DNA from: Alkalibacterium thalassium
GTDB lineage: Bacteria; Bacillota; Bacilli; Lactobacillales; Carnobacteriaceae_A
Length of the DNA stretch: 33,477 nt
NCBI RefSeq assembly: GCF_900101165.1
Contig: NZ_FNFK01000014.1
Coordinates: 9,983-43,459, forward strand
Direction of reading: 5' to 3'
Below are positions 8,134 through 17,449 of this stretch, one piece after another (the stretch's first letter is position 1; each line of letters opens with the position of its first letter). A program made the translations under genes and the position numbers. The notes beneath the pieces were generated by a model, which was not told where the DNA came from, ran no database searches, and was given only the letters and a program-made list of their open reading frames with translations.

Positions 8134-9453
8134 ATGACTAAAAGCACATTTGATTTGGAGCAGCAATTACTTTCAGACTTTGACAGTAAGCTGACTGCTG
8201 AAGGAGTATCTGGGGAGAGACTCGCTTACCGACTGGGTATACTGTCAAAGATAGGACTTACTGAGGACCAAGGCTCACGACGCCCGGGATTCTCACAGGA
8301 AGAGCGAGAAGCAAAAAACTGGATCGTTAAATGGATGGAAGAAGCAGGAATGCAGGTCAGAGAAGATGGGGCAGGCAATATCATCGGCAGATTGGACGGG
8401 AAACACCCTGACAAACCAGTAATTATGAGCGGATCCCATGTTGACACAGTCCCTAACGGAGGACACTTTGACGGGACAATAGGTGTGCTTTCAGCTCTGG
8501 AAGTTGCTCAGTCATGGAAAGAAACAGGGTATGCACCTGAAAAACCTTTGGAAATAGTGGCTTTTACTGATGAAGAAGGGTCGCGCTTCAACGGAGGGCT
8601 GACAGGCAGCGAGGCAATGATGGGGGATACGGACATCGAAGCCATGCAGACTAAGAAAGATTTTGACGGCCGCTCCTTTGAAGAGGTCATTAATGACGTA
8701 GGATTAAGTTTTGAAGGATTCAAATCAGCCGGACGTCCGCACAGTGATATCGAGTCCTATGTCGAAGTGCATATCGAACAGGGCAAGCGACTTGAAAAAG
8801 AGCAGCTGCCGTGTGGAATTGTAACCGGAATTGCCGGCCCCTACTGGTTGAGATTGACATTCAAAGGACAAGCTGGCCATGCCGGGAATACACCTATGAC
8901 TGATCGGCAGGATGCGCTGGTTGCGGCTGGACACTTTATTCACTATATCAGTCATCTTCCTCAAAAAATAAACGATTCTGCGGTAGCGACAGTTGGAAAT
9001 ATTGAGGTCAAGCCGAATGGAACGAATGTGATTCCAGGGGAAGTCATAGTTTATGTGGATATCAGGGATATTTATGAAGACACTCGCCAGCAGCTTATTG
9101 ATGCTATTATTCAGACGGCAGAAGATATCAGTAAATCCTGGGCAATCATTCTGACATGTGAGACGGTGCATAATGTGCCGCCAGTTCCTATAAAAAAAGA
9201 ACTGCAGGACAAATTGGAAAAAGCGATGCAGGGGAAAGGCATCAGACCCTACTATCTTCCTAGTGGAGCCGGTCACGATGCAATGATCGTGGGCCAGCAT
9301 GTTCCCTCCGCAATGATTTTCGTACGAAGTAAAGATGGGATAAGTCACAATCCTGCAGAATGGTCTGATCTGAGCGATTGCGTTCAGGCCGTGCACATTC
9401 TTAAAGACTACATTGAAAGTTGTCAGTCCCATCAGATAATTCAGCAGAACTGA
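8134..9453 (+). CDS. Zn-dependent M20-family amidohydrolase (N-carbamoyl-L-amino acid hydrolase / allantoate amidohydrolase type)
   Basis: The 439-residue protein is of the hydantoinase/carbamylase branch of peptidase family M20. Metal-binding residues are visible: His102 in SGSHVDTVPNGG, Asp113 in GHFDGTIGVLSA and Glu147/Glu148 in FTDEEGSRF; a dimerisation-domain-like GQAGHAGNTPM and a C-terminal SGAGHDAM also match. Members hydrolyse N-carbamoyl-amino acids, allantoate or ureidoglycolate. With no other purine or hydantoin genes nearby, the substrate cannot be named. The ATG follows GGGGAG at 8119-8124. The TIM-barrel gene begins 18 bases downstream and is likely co-transcribed. Confidence 0.85.
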   Translation: MTKSTFDLEQQLLSDFDSKLTAEGVSGERLAYRLGILSKIGLTEDQGSRRPGFSQEEREAKNWIVKWMEEAGMQVREDGAGNIIGRLDGKHPDKPVIMSGSHVDTVPNGGHFDGTIGVLSALEVAQSWKETGYAPEKPLEIVAFTDEEGSRFNGGLTGSEAMMGDTDIEAMQTKKDFDGRSFEEVINDVGLSFEGFKSAGRPHSDIESYVEVHIEQGKRLEKEQLPCGIVTGIAGPYWLRLTFKGQAGHAGNTPMTDRQDALVAAGHFIHYISHLPQKINDSAVATVGNIEVKPNGTNVIPGEVIVYVDIRDIYEDTRQQLIDAIIQTAEDISKSWAIILTCETVHNVPPVPIKKELQDKLEKAMQGKGIRPYYLPSGAGHDAMIVGQHVPSAMIFVRSKDGISHNPAEWSDLSDCVQAVHILKDYIESCQSHQIIQQN

Positions 9454-9471
9454 TTAAAGGAGGATAACCTT

Positions 9472-10281
9472 ATGCCGATTATTTCTTATTCGACACTGCC
9501 CCTTCTGAAATCTCAACCTATGGAGGCCGTAAAGTCTTGTATTGAACTAGGTGCAGAAAAAGTGGAGTTGTTCATGGACGGCACTCACTGGTCTCATATA
9601 TCTGATAATCACAAAGAAGAACTTATTCAACAATTAAGAAGAGCAGGCGCCCAGTACAGTGTCCACGCCCCTCACTACGATTTGAACATGGCGAGTGAGT
9701 GGGGACCTGTCAGGGCTGCAGCACTGGAACAGTACAAAAAAACCATTCGTTTTGCCGGACGGATCCAGGCCACTCATGTGGTCATCAGCCCCGGAATCAT
9801 CCATCCAACGACATTTGATAAGGAAAAAAGCCGTCACTATGCAGCAAAAGGAATCAAGACTCTGATTCCTACTGCTAAACAGTGCAAGGTCAAACTGGCT
9901 ATTGAGAATGGTGGAGATAGACAGAGAGAATTGTTTGACCATGAAGCTTTTATTTCATTTATCCACTCGTTCAATGAAGAAGTCGTTGGTGCCGTTCTTG
10001 ACGTCGGACACGCTCATATCACTAGGTGGCCTATTGAATTGGTCATGAAAGAGCTGAGCAGCAAGCTTCTGGCCCTTCATATTAATGATACAAGGGGAAA
10101 TGTGGACAATCATTTGCCTATTGGGCAAGGAGCGATTGATTGGGAAAGGGTCTTTCAGACTATAAAAATGCTTGATATAGAGCCTGATCTAGTTCTGGAA
10201 TACAATATGAGAACACCGGTTGAAGAACTTTCCCGGAGCAAAGAGGCGATCCATGACCTTTTCAAAGAGAAGAGCGGCTAA
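9472..10281 (+). CDS. sugar phosphate isomerase/epimerase-type TIM-barrel protein
   Basis: The 269-residue protein has the xylose isomerase-like/AP endonuclease 2 TIM-barrel layout. Candidate metal ligands at strand ends are seen in LAIENGGD (Glu), VLDVGHAH (Asp and His), LALHINDTRG (His, Asp) and LVLEYNM (Glu). Family members isomerise or epimerise sugars and polyols or act on related small molecules; nothing here identifies the substrate. The ATG lies 9 bases after AAAGGAGG, and the gene follows the amidohydrolase closely, so the two may share a pathway. Confidence 0.8.
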   Translation: MPIISYSTLPLLKSQPMEAVKSCIELGAEKVELFMDGTHWSHISDNHKEELIQQLRRAGAQYSVHAPHYDLNMASEWGPVRAAALEQYKKTIRFAGRIQATHVVISPGIIHPTTFDKEKSRHYAAKGIKTLIPTAKQCKVKLAIENGGDRQRELFDHEAFISFIHSFNEEVVGAVLDVGHAHITRWPIELVMKELSSKLLALHINDTRGNVDNHLPIGQGAIDWERVFQTIKMLDIEPDLVLEYNMRTPVEELSRSKEAIHDLFKEKSG

Positions 10282-10308
10282 TCAAGTTTAAACAATTACA
10301 CAAAAAAC

Positions 10309-10348
10309 AGCCTCATCGTTCCCATTCAATTCAGGGAACGATGAGGCT
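10309..10348 (-). terminator. intrinsic terminator of the zinc peptidase gene
   Basis: Perfect 15-base arms (10309-10323 and 10334-10348) enclose a 10-base loop. On the minus strand the stem is followed by TTTTTT, so it primarily ends the peptidase transcript, but the stem may also slow the converging plus-strand transcript. Confidence 0.85.
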
Positions 10349-10365
10349 ATCTGCGTTAAATATTA

Positions 10366-11073
10366 CTATCTGCGACGTCTGTTGCCTCCACCAAAAATAA
10401 GGAAGAGTCTTAGGACACTCAGGAATGAAGCAATTGCTGCGGCAATATAAGTCAATGCAGCGGCATTCAGTACTTTCTTGGCTTGAGGCAGTTCTTCATT
10501 TGTCAGAAGGCCTTGCTCTTCAAGGATACGAATGGCACGTTTAGACGCATCGAATTCTACCGGTAAAGTGACCAGCTGAAACAGCAGAGTCAGTGAGAAT
10601 AAAAGAATTCCAATATTGATCAGTGTCTGCTGATAGCCCATGAAAAATCCAAGAAACAGAATTGGGAAAGCAGCTGTCTGTCCGAAGTTGGTAACCGGCA
10701 CAAGTGCTGCACGTAGACGAAGCGGACCGTAGTTGTCGCGGTCCTGCATGGCGTGTCCAGCCTCGTGTGCTGCTACGCCGATAGCAGCTACTGATGTTGA
10801 ATTCCGAGTGGTATCGGATAATCTGAGGACGTTGTCCTGAGCATTATAATGGTCTGTCAAGTTACCCCTGATCCCTTCAAGTCGGACATTTTTCAGCTGA
10901 GCAGCGTTCAAAATCTCGCGACAGACATCGGAAGCGGTATACCCTCGTTTACTCTTCACCTTGCTGTATTTATTGTAAGTGGACTGCACGTACATACTTG
11001 CAAATCCGGAAATAATCATCCCTATGATAATCAGAATCATTGTGGGATCCCAATAGAATGGAAAGAATGGCAT
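10366..11073 (-). CDS. membrane zinc metallopeptidase (YugP / Zn_peptidase_2 family)
   Basis: The 235-residue protein starts with a hydrophobic helix (about 10-28), has the zinc-binding motif HEAGH at 103-107 (His103, Glu104, His107), and continues with two or three hydrophobic segments (about 125-170 and 205-230) and a basic Arg-rich end. This is the arrangement of the YugP family of integral membrane zinc peptidases, whose substrates are not known. The ATG follows AGGAGGG by 7 bases on the minus strand. It is transcribed alone, divergent from the galactose operon. Confidence 0.85.
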   Translation of the reverse strand: MPFFPFYWDPTMILIIIGMIISGFASMYVQSTYNKYSKVKSKRGYTASDVCREILNAAQLKNVRLEGIRGNLTDHYNAQDNVLRLSDTTRNSTSVAAIGVAAHEAGHAMQDRDNYGPLRLRAALVPVTNFGQTAAFPILFLGFFMGYQQTLINIGILLFSLTLLFQLVTLPVEFDASKRAIRILEEQGLLTNEELPQAKKVLNAAALTYIAAAIASFLSVLRLFLIFGGGNRRRR

Positions 11074-11227
11074 GTAAGTCCCTCCTATGCGTTATAGATT
11101 GTATTAATATTAGACCTGTTCATATTATACCATATAGAACTACAACATTTTAGAAAACTGGGCTAATGTTATGTGAGTTCTTTGTGAATAATGAATGTCC
11201 TGTCACATTTTGATGCTAGATTTCATC

Positions 11228-11256
11228 TTGATACTAGTAGTTTACACTACTGATAA
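11228..11256 (+). promoter_or_regulatory. candidate gal operon promoter
   Basis: TTGATA (11228-11233), a 17-base spacer and TGATAA (11251-11256) form the best SigA-type match before galK. It would leave a leader of about 110 nt in which the operator-like palindromes lie. Confidence 0.45.
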
Positions 11257-11290
11257 AGGTTTTACTATCTATCCAGAGGCTGATTATTAT

Positions 11291-11334
11291 ACACAAGTAA
11301 GTTTAGTAAATTTACTTGTGTAGTTTTACTAAAA
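11291..11334. promoter_or_regulatory. candidate GalR operator cluster
   Basis: A 10-bp inverted repeat, ACACAAGTAA (11291-11300) / TTACTTGTGT (11312-11321), encloses GTTTAGTAAAT; TTTTACTAAAA follows at 11324-11334. TTTAGTAAA-type half-palindromes are typical of LacI/GalR-family operators in lactic acid bacteria. Binding by the galR product is inferred. Confidence 0.5.
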
Positions 11335-11376
11335 GGGTTACAATGTTACTGACTACAAGTGGAGGAGCGATTAATT

Positions 11377-12552
11377 ATGAACAGGAATGAACTGCTGGAG
11401 GGGTTTAAAGAAGCTTTCGGGTATGAAGGAGATCAGGTTTTCTTTTCTCCAGGACGAATCAATCTGATAGGCGAGCACACTGACTATAATGGCGGAAAAG
11501 TGTTTCCATGCGCAATTACTATGGGAACATACGGCGTTGTTAAGAAAAGGGAAGATCAGATGATTCAGGCGTATTCCGGAAACTTTCCGGAAGTGGGCAT
11601 TCTGACAGCTGATCTTGATGATCTTACCTATAAAAAAGAAGACAACTGGTTGAATTATGTTAAGGGAATGATCACTTTTATACAAGAAAAAACTGGGAAA
11701 CTGACCCAGGGGTTCGACTTGTATATTTACGGGACTATTCCTAATGGAGCGTCTCTTTCATCTTCTGCCTCTCTTGAACTGCTGATTGGAGTGATTGTCA
11801 GAGACCTATTCTCGCTTAGCATCGATCAGCTGGACCTAGTCAAACTGGGGATGCGGACTGAAAATGAATTTTTAGGACTGAATTCAGGCATTCTGGATCA
11901 GTTTGCTATCGGCATGTCCAAAGCAGGCAGCGCGCTGCTCCTTGATACAAACACACTGGCATACGACGAGATTCCAGTTGATCTGCCTGACCATAAAATT
12001 ATTATCATGAATTCAATGACTAGAAGAGAGCTGGTCGATTCTGAATACAATACCCGTCGCGAGCAGTGCGAGACAGCGTTAAAGCAGCTTCAGACAGTAG
12101 TGAATGTCAGTAGTTTAGGTGAGCTGACAGAAGAGGCATTTGAGGCGCATAAACATGTCATATCAGATGAGATACTGCTCAGACGGGCAAGACATGCTGT
12201 CTATGAAAGTGCAAGAACGGAACGGGCAGCAGAGGCTCTGATGAAGAATGACCTGAAGGCATTCGGCCAGTATATGAATGAGTCTCATGAGTCCCTTCAT
12301 GAAGACTATGAGGTTACAGTCAGGGAAACGGATCTCTTGGTCAGACTTGCCTGGAAGCAGAAAGGAACAGTTGGTGCCCGTATGACGGGTGGTGGCTTTG
12401 GAGGCTGTTGTATTGCCATCGTCGAGGATGGTCAAGTCGATGAATTTATTGCTCAGGTCGGTGAGGCATTCAACGAAGAAATTGGACATAAAGCAGAATT
12501 TTATATTGCAGAAACAGAAGATGGCACAAAGGAATGGGTGAACAATGACTAA
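11377..12552 (+). CDS. galK: galactokinase
   Basis: GalK phosphorylates galactose to galactose 1-phosphate with ATP, the first step of the Leloir pathway. The 391-residue protein has the galactokinase signature GRINLIGEHTDYNGG (26-40), the GHMP kinase ATP loop in PNGASLSSSASLE and the C-terminal GARMTGGGFGGC motif. I chose ATG 11377 because it lies 9 bases after GGAGGAG; a GTG at 11359 lies upstream of that site and is unlikely to be used. The gene overlaps galT by eight bases, so translation is likely coupled. Confidence 0.96.
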   Translation: MNRNELLEGFKEAFGYEGDQVFFSPGRINLIGEHTDYNGGKVFPCAITMGTYGVVKKREDQMIQAYSGNFPEVGILTADLDDLTYKKEDNWLNYVKGMITFIQEKTGKLTQGFDLYIYGTIPNGASLSSSASLELLIGVIVRDLFSLSIDQLDLVKLGMRTENEFLGLNSGILDQFAIGMSKAGSALLLDTNTLAYDEIPVDLPDHKIIIMNSMTRRELVDSEYNTRREQCETALKQLQTVVNVSSLGELTEEAFEAHKHVISDEILLRRARHAVYESARTERAAEALMKNDLKAFGQYMNESHESLHEDYEVTVRETDLLVRLAWKQKGTVGARMTGGGFGGCCIAIVEDGQVDEFIAQVGEAFNEEIGHKAEFYIAETEDGTKEWVNND

Positions 12553-14050
12553 GGCACACAATACACATGGGATTAATCAGGTGATTACTGATTTTGTAGA
12601 GTCGCAGGTTAAATCAGGCCTCGTTCATCAGACAGATAGAATTTATCTGGCCAACAGACTGGCTGCATTGCTGAAAGTGGATGCATTGGAAAATCTGTCC
12701 CCTTCAGATAGGAAAAATACAACGCTGGAGCAACTAGACGAACTGATAAATTACGCTGTTTCAACCGGTCAGATCGAAGACCTACCTTCCTCTAAGGATA
12801 TATTTGGTGCAAAAGTGATGGATCTAATTACTCCTGCCCCGTCGCAAGTCAATCTGCAGTTCTGGGAAAATTACAGACAAAGTCCCAAAAAAGCTACAGA
12901 TCAATTTTTTGGGCTGAGCCGACAGACCAATTACATCAAGACAAGAGAAATAGCTAAAAATATAGAGTATACGCATGAAACAGATTATGGCGAGCTTGAA
13001 ATTACAATCAATCTTTCCAAGCCCGAAAAAGATCCAAAGGAGATTGCTAGAGCCGGAAAGAATAAGCCGAATTATCCGAAGTGCATGCTTTGTATGGAGA
13101 ATGAAGGATATGAAGGGCACTTGTCTCACCCGGGTCGGGCGAACCACCGAATCATTCGCATGACTGTCGGTGAGGAAGTCTGGGGATTCCAGTACTCGCC
13201 GTATGCTTATTATGATGAGCACTGTATCTTTCTTTCACACGTACATCGTGAAATGAATGTCGGGATACAGGCAGTCAGAAACCTGATAGATATATTGACC
13301 ATTCTGCCGCATTATTTTGTAGGATCGAATGCTGGTCTGCCAATCGTCGGTGGATCGATTCTGTCTCATGATCACTATCAGGGTGGACGCCATACGTTTC
13401 CGCTGGAGCGTGCTGAAGAAAGGTTTTCTTTCGAACTCGATGGAATGACCGATGTCAAGGCGGCTGTCATTAAGTGGCCGATGTCAGTGATTCGTATAAC
13501 GAGTGATTCTAAGGACAGTCTGATAAAAGCCGCAGAAAAAGTAATGTCGGTCTGGGAAGGCTACTCGGATGAATCCGTAGATTTATTATCCGAAACAGAT
13601 GGAGTCCCACATAATGCTGTAACTCCGATTGCCCGTAGAAAAGGGGAGGCTTTTGAACTGGATCTGGTTCTCCGGAATAATCGGACATCTGAATCCTATC
13701 CAGATGGGATCTTTCATCCTCATCCACCCGTTCAGCACATTAAAAAGGAGAATATAGGCTTAATTGAAGTAATGGGTCTGGCGATCTTGCCCCCCCGATT
13801 AAAGGACGAACTGAACCAGGTCCGCGACTATCTGCTGGGAAGAGTCGATGCAGTTGATCCCGTCCATCAGTCGTGGGCTGACGAGCTGAAATGTGAGCAT
13901 GAAGTAACCGAAGAAACTGTCGGGGATATCGTTGATAAAGCTGTCGGAGAAGTGTTTCTTCAGGTACTCAAGGATGCAGGAGTATTCAAGACAGATCATA
14001 ATGGAAAAGAAGCCTTTAAACGGTTTATCACTCACTTAAAAAAGGTATAA
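12545..14050 (+). CDS. galT: UDP-glucose--hexose-1-phosphate uridylyltransferase, class II
   Basis: GalT exchanges galactose 1-phosphate with UDP-glucose, giving glucose 1-phosphate and UDP-galactose. At 501 residues it matches the longer Firmicutes (class II) type rather than the E. coli form of about 350. Visible motifs include YPKCMLCMENEGYEGH, the AYYDEHCIFLSHVHREM block and ILSHDHYQGGRH, which carries the active-site histidine pair. The start overlaps the end of galK. No galE lies next to it, so UDP-galactose must be recycled by an epimerase encoded elsewhere. Confidence 0.95.
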   Translation: MTKAHNTHGINQVITDFVESQVKSGLVHQTDRIYLANRLAALLKVDALENLSPSDRKNTTLEQLDELINYAVSTGQIEDLPSSKDIFGAKVMDLITPAPSQVNLQFWENYRQSPKKATDQFFGLSRQTNYIKTREIAKNIEYTHETDYGELEITINLSKPEKDPKEIARAGKNKPNYPKCMLCMENEGYEGHLSHPGRANHRIIRMTVGEEVWGFQYSPYAYYDEHCIFLSHVHREMNVGIQAVRNLIDILTILPHYFVGSNAGLPIVGGSILSHDHYQGGRHTFPLERAEERFSFELDGMTDVKAAVIKWPMSVIRITSDSKDSLIKAAEKVMSVWEGYSDESVDLLSETDGVPHNAVTPIARRKGEAFELDLVLRNNRTSESYPDGIFHPHPPVQHIKKENIGLIEVMGLAILPPRLKDELNQVRDYLLGRVDAVDPVHQSWADELKCEHEVTEETVGDIVDKAVGEVFLQVLKDAGVFKTDHNGKEAFKRFITHLKKV

Positions 14051-14095
14051 TGGAAACGTATTAATTTAATCGGTAAACAAAAGGGAGGAAAGGAT

Positions 14096-15148
14096 ATGGA
14101 AATTACTAGTAAAAGTTTTGGAAAAGTTGATGGAGTAGACGTACTTGAATATACACTGACTAACAGTAAAGGGGTAGCAATCAGTGCCATGCCGTTCGGA
14201 GCCACACTGACTAAAATAGTCACACCGGATAAGAATGGAAACAGAGAGAATATCACGTTGAATGTGGAAAAACTTGAAGATTTTATTGCCTATCGTCCAT
14301 TTTACGGTGCAACGATTGGAAGAGTTGCCGGTCGGATCACTAGAGGTCAGTTTACATTAAACGGGACCGATTATCAGCTGGACGTGAACGAAGGAGAAAA
14401 TCTGCTCCACGGTGGACCAGAAGGTTTCGATACGAAATTATGGGAAGTCAGAACTGATGAAAGCGACACGCAGGCGAGTCTGATTTTTACATATGCCAGT
14501 CCTGCAGGGGAAAACAGATTCCCTGGAAATCTGTCAGTGACTGTCACGTATACATTAACTGAAGAAAATGAGTGGATTCTCGATTACCAGGCAGAGACAG
14601 ATGAGCCAACGCTGTTCAATCCGACGAATCATGTCTACTTTAATTTGACTGGGGACATCAAAAAGTCGATTCTCGATCATCAGCTGATGCTTAACAGTGA
14701 TTTTTATGCGCCACTTGGAGAAGAAAACCTGCCAAAAGGCGAGCTGGATAAGGTAGAAGGGACACCTTTCGACTTTACAGCATTCAAAGCGGTCAAAGAG
14801 GCTGTACTTGCTGACCATCCTCAGATTTCTCCTTTATCCGGGTTGGACCACCCATTTGTCTTAAGCGGAACAAGTGACGGACCGAAAGGGATTCTGTTTG
14901 ATCCTGAATCAGGTAGAGAAGTAAAATTCTTTACAGACCGCAACAGTGTCGTCATCTTTACGCACAATGCAGTAGTAGACGACTTTGAAATTCAGGGCGA
15001 ACCCGCTGGTCAATATGCTGGAATCACTCTGGAAACTCAGACACTTCCCGATGCCGTCAATCAGCCCGGATTCGGCAACATCATTTTACGACCCGGTGAG
15101 ACATTTACTTCACAGACAACTTATCAGTTTACTGTAAGAGCAGACTGA
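14096..15148 (+). CDS. galM: aldose 1-epimerase (galactose mutarotase)
   Basis: GalM interconverts alpha- and beta-anomers of galactose, supplying the alpha-anomer for GalK. The 350-residue protein has the beta-sandwich family motifs: GATIGRVAGRI near 77-87, LLHGGPEGFD, the catalytic His region FNPTNHVYFNL and the catalytic Glu in ITLETQTLPD near the C-terminus. A GGGAGGAAAGG site precedes the ATG. It lies 45 bases after galT in the gal operon. Confidence 0.94.
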   Translation: MEITSKSFGKVDGVDVLEYTLTNSKGVAISAMPFGATLTKIVTPDKNGNRENITLNVEKLEDFIAYRPFYGATIGRVAGRITRGQFTLNGTDYQLDVNEGENLLHGGPEGFDTKLWEVRTDESDTQASLIFTYASPAGENRFPGNLSVTVTYTLTEENEWILDYQAETDEPTLFNPTNHVYFNLTGDIKKSILDHQLMLNSDFYAPLGEENLPKGELDKVEGTPFDFTAFKAVKEAVLADHPQISPLSGLDHPFVLSGTSDGPKGILFDPESGREVKFFTDRNSVVIFTHNAVVDDFEIQGEPAGQYAGITLETQTLPDAVNQPGFGNIILRPGETFTSQTTYQFTVRAD

Positions 15149-15157
15149 TACATTTGA

Positions 15158-16177
<1,020 letters not shown>

Positions 16178-16198
16178 CGAGTATTGACTATGTGAATT

Positions 16199-16234
16199 AG
16201 AAAAGACCTGCTCATTAGGAAGCAGGTCTTTTCT
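16199..16234. terminator. bidirectional intrinsic terminator between galR and the epimerase gene
   Basis: Perfect 14-base arms (16199-16212, 16221-16234) around an 8-base loop begin with AAAA and end with TTTT on both strands. The converging galR and epimerase genes end at 16177 and 16251, so it serves both. Confidence 0.85.
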
Positions 16235-16250
16235 AATAGATGGAAATGGG

Positions 16251-16997
16251 TTATCGTTTATTTAGAATAGCAAAAGCATCATCTTGAGGAGTATAGCCCA
16301 ATTTTACTCGTGCAGAATCGATATCCAGTCTCGGGAAGGCATTGTTGGATACCCCGTTGACCAGCAGATAGGGTTCCTCCAGTTCAGCTTTCAGACAGCA
16401 GTCGATCAGATGGTTCATATCACGAGCCGAGAAGTACGTGCCCATTGAATAAAAGTCTGCATCAGGATCCAGCTCACTTTCATCATCTTTGTAATCCCCA
16501 ATTCGAACCCCAATCGACTCGATCCCTTTTTTATAGGCATAATAACTGGCCAGTGCTTCGAGATAGGCTTTGGATACGCCATACAAGTCATCGGGCCTGA
16601 CCTGGTCCGTTGTTTTTACCTGAACGTTGTGCGGATAGGCATCACTTGCATGAATCGAACTAGCAAAAATAATTCGTTTCAAAGAAGAAGATTTCTCAGC
16701 CTGTTTATATAAATTCTGAGGAAGCACATAGTTCAGATCCACTAGTTCATCATAAAAATCTGCGTCCGGATCAGGGTTTCCTGCCAGTTGAATCACATAT
16801 TCAACACCGTCCAGTGCATCCTCCCACTTGTCGATCTTGGACAAGTCAGCTTCTACTAGCTTAGCCCCGTCTTTCAGTTCTTCAGGAAAATCAGAAAAAT
16901 CGATGTCCGCCAGTACTAGATCATGCGACTCTTTTAAATGTTTTGTCAGGTTCGTTCCAATCAGACCTGTTGCACCTGTAATCAGTATTTTGCTCAT
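16251..16997 (-). CDS. NAD-dependent epimerase/dehydratase (short-chain, extended type)
   Basis: The 248-residue protein begins with the Rossmann motif ITGATGLIGTNL (residues 5-16). The catalytic YGVSKAYLE (Tyr-x3-Lys) lies near 137-145, and SSIHASDAY near 112-120 supplies the catalytic Ser region. At about 250 residues it is shorter than GalE (about 330) and closer to uronate-dehydrogenase-like members of the family. It is therefore not confidently the missing UDP-galactose epimerase. The ATG lies 9 bases after GGGAGGAG. It converges on the gal operon. Confidence 0.8.
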   Translation of the reverse strand: MSKILITGATGLIGTNLTKHLKESHDLVLADIDFSDFPEELKDGAKLVEADLSKIDKWEDALDGVEYVIQLAGNPDPDADFYDELVDLNYVLPQNLYKQAEKSSSLKRIIFASSIHASDAYPHNVQVKTTDQVRPDDLYGVSKAYLEALASYYAYKKGIESIGVRIGDYKDDESELDPDADFYSMGTYFSARDMNHLIDCCLKAELEEPYLLVNGVSNNAFPRLDIDSARVKLGYTPQDDAFAILNKR

Positions 16998-17035
16998 ATA
17001 TAATCTCCTCCCAGTTCGTGTAGGATATAAGTAAA

Positions 17036-17067
17036 TCCAGCCTCAGTCATTGAGAACCGAAGCTGGA
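17036..17067 (-). terminator. weak hairpin, possible terminator of the CsbD-like gene
   Basis: TCCAGC (17036-17041) pairs with GCTGGA (17062-17067), with partial inner pairing CTCA/TGAG. The T-run on the minus strand is poor (TTTACTT), so the assignment is weak. Confidence 0.3.
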
Positions 17068-17089
17068 CAAGAATTTTAATCGGCAACAA

Positions 17090-17281
17090 TCAGTCTCTGT
17101 TGTGGTCTTCCTTAGCGTCCCCTACTGCATCATGAACATGTCCTTTAGCTTTCTGAGCTTTTCCTTCGGCCTGCTTTCCTTTATCGTCAGTCGCATCACC
17201 AAAAGAGTCCTTTATTCCACCTACTATTTTATCCTTAGCTCCTTTAGCCTTATGTTTCAAACTGTCTTTATTTTCATCCAT
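17090..17281 (-). CDS. CsbD-family small stress protein
   Basis: The 63-residue, highly charged protein is rich in Lys, Asp, Gly and Ala, with repeated KGKAKD-like stretches (KHKAKGAKDKIVGG, KQAEGKAQKAKGHV). This composition matches the CsbD family, which in Bacillus is under SigB stress control and whose function is not known. I chose ATG 17281, 8 bases after AAAGGTGG on the minus strand, over the upstream GTG at 17293, which overlaps that site. It stands alone between the epimerase and tsaB. Confidence 0.82.
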   Translation of the reverse strand: MDENKDSLKHKAKGAKDKIVGGIKDSFGDATDDKGKQAEGKAQKAKGHVHDAVGDAKEDHNRD

Positions 17282-17449
17282 CTGCTTCTCCACCTTTCAA
17301 TTAAGATCATCTTTCACATTTCAATTTTATTGTAAGGACTATGTACAAATAATTCAAAAGAAACGATTTGTCACATACTGATTCGTTTCTCAAGACACAT
17401 AAAATATGCTAAACTAAATTTAAATAGATAGGGATTGAGGAGCTGTAGC

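Larger units (their letters stand above)
11074..11376. other. divergent regulatory region between the zinc peptidase and galK
   Basis: About 300 bases without a gene. It holds the probable galK promoter (11228-11256), the palindrome at 11291-11321 and a second TTTACTAAAA-like site at 11325-11334, all consistent with control by the LacI-type regulator at the end of the operon. I see no clear catabolite-responsive element. Confidence 0.5.

Noticed and set aside
8725..9432. Long minus-strand frame inside the M20 hydrolase gene
   Set aside because: It is a shadow of the well-supported plus-strand gene, without an RBS or recognisable domain.
16251..16997. galE (UDP-glucose 4-epimerase) completing the gal operon
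   Set aside because: The protein is short (248 residues), lies on the opposite strand behind a terminator and lacks a convincing GalE-like C-terminal domain.
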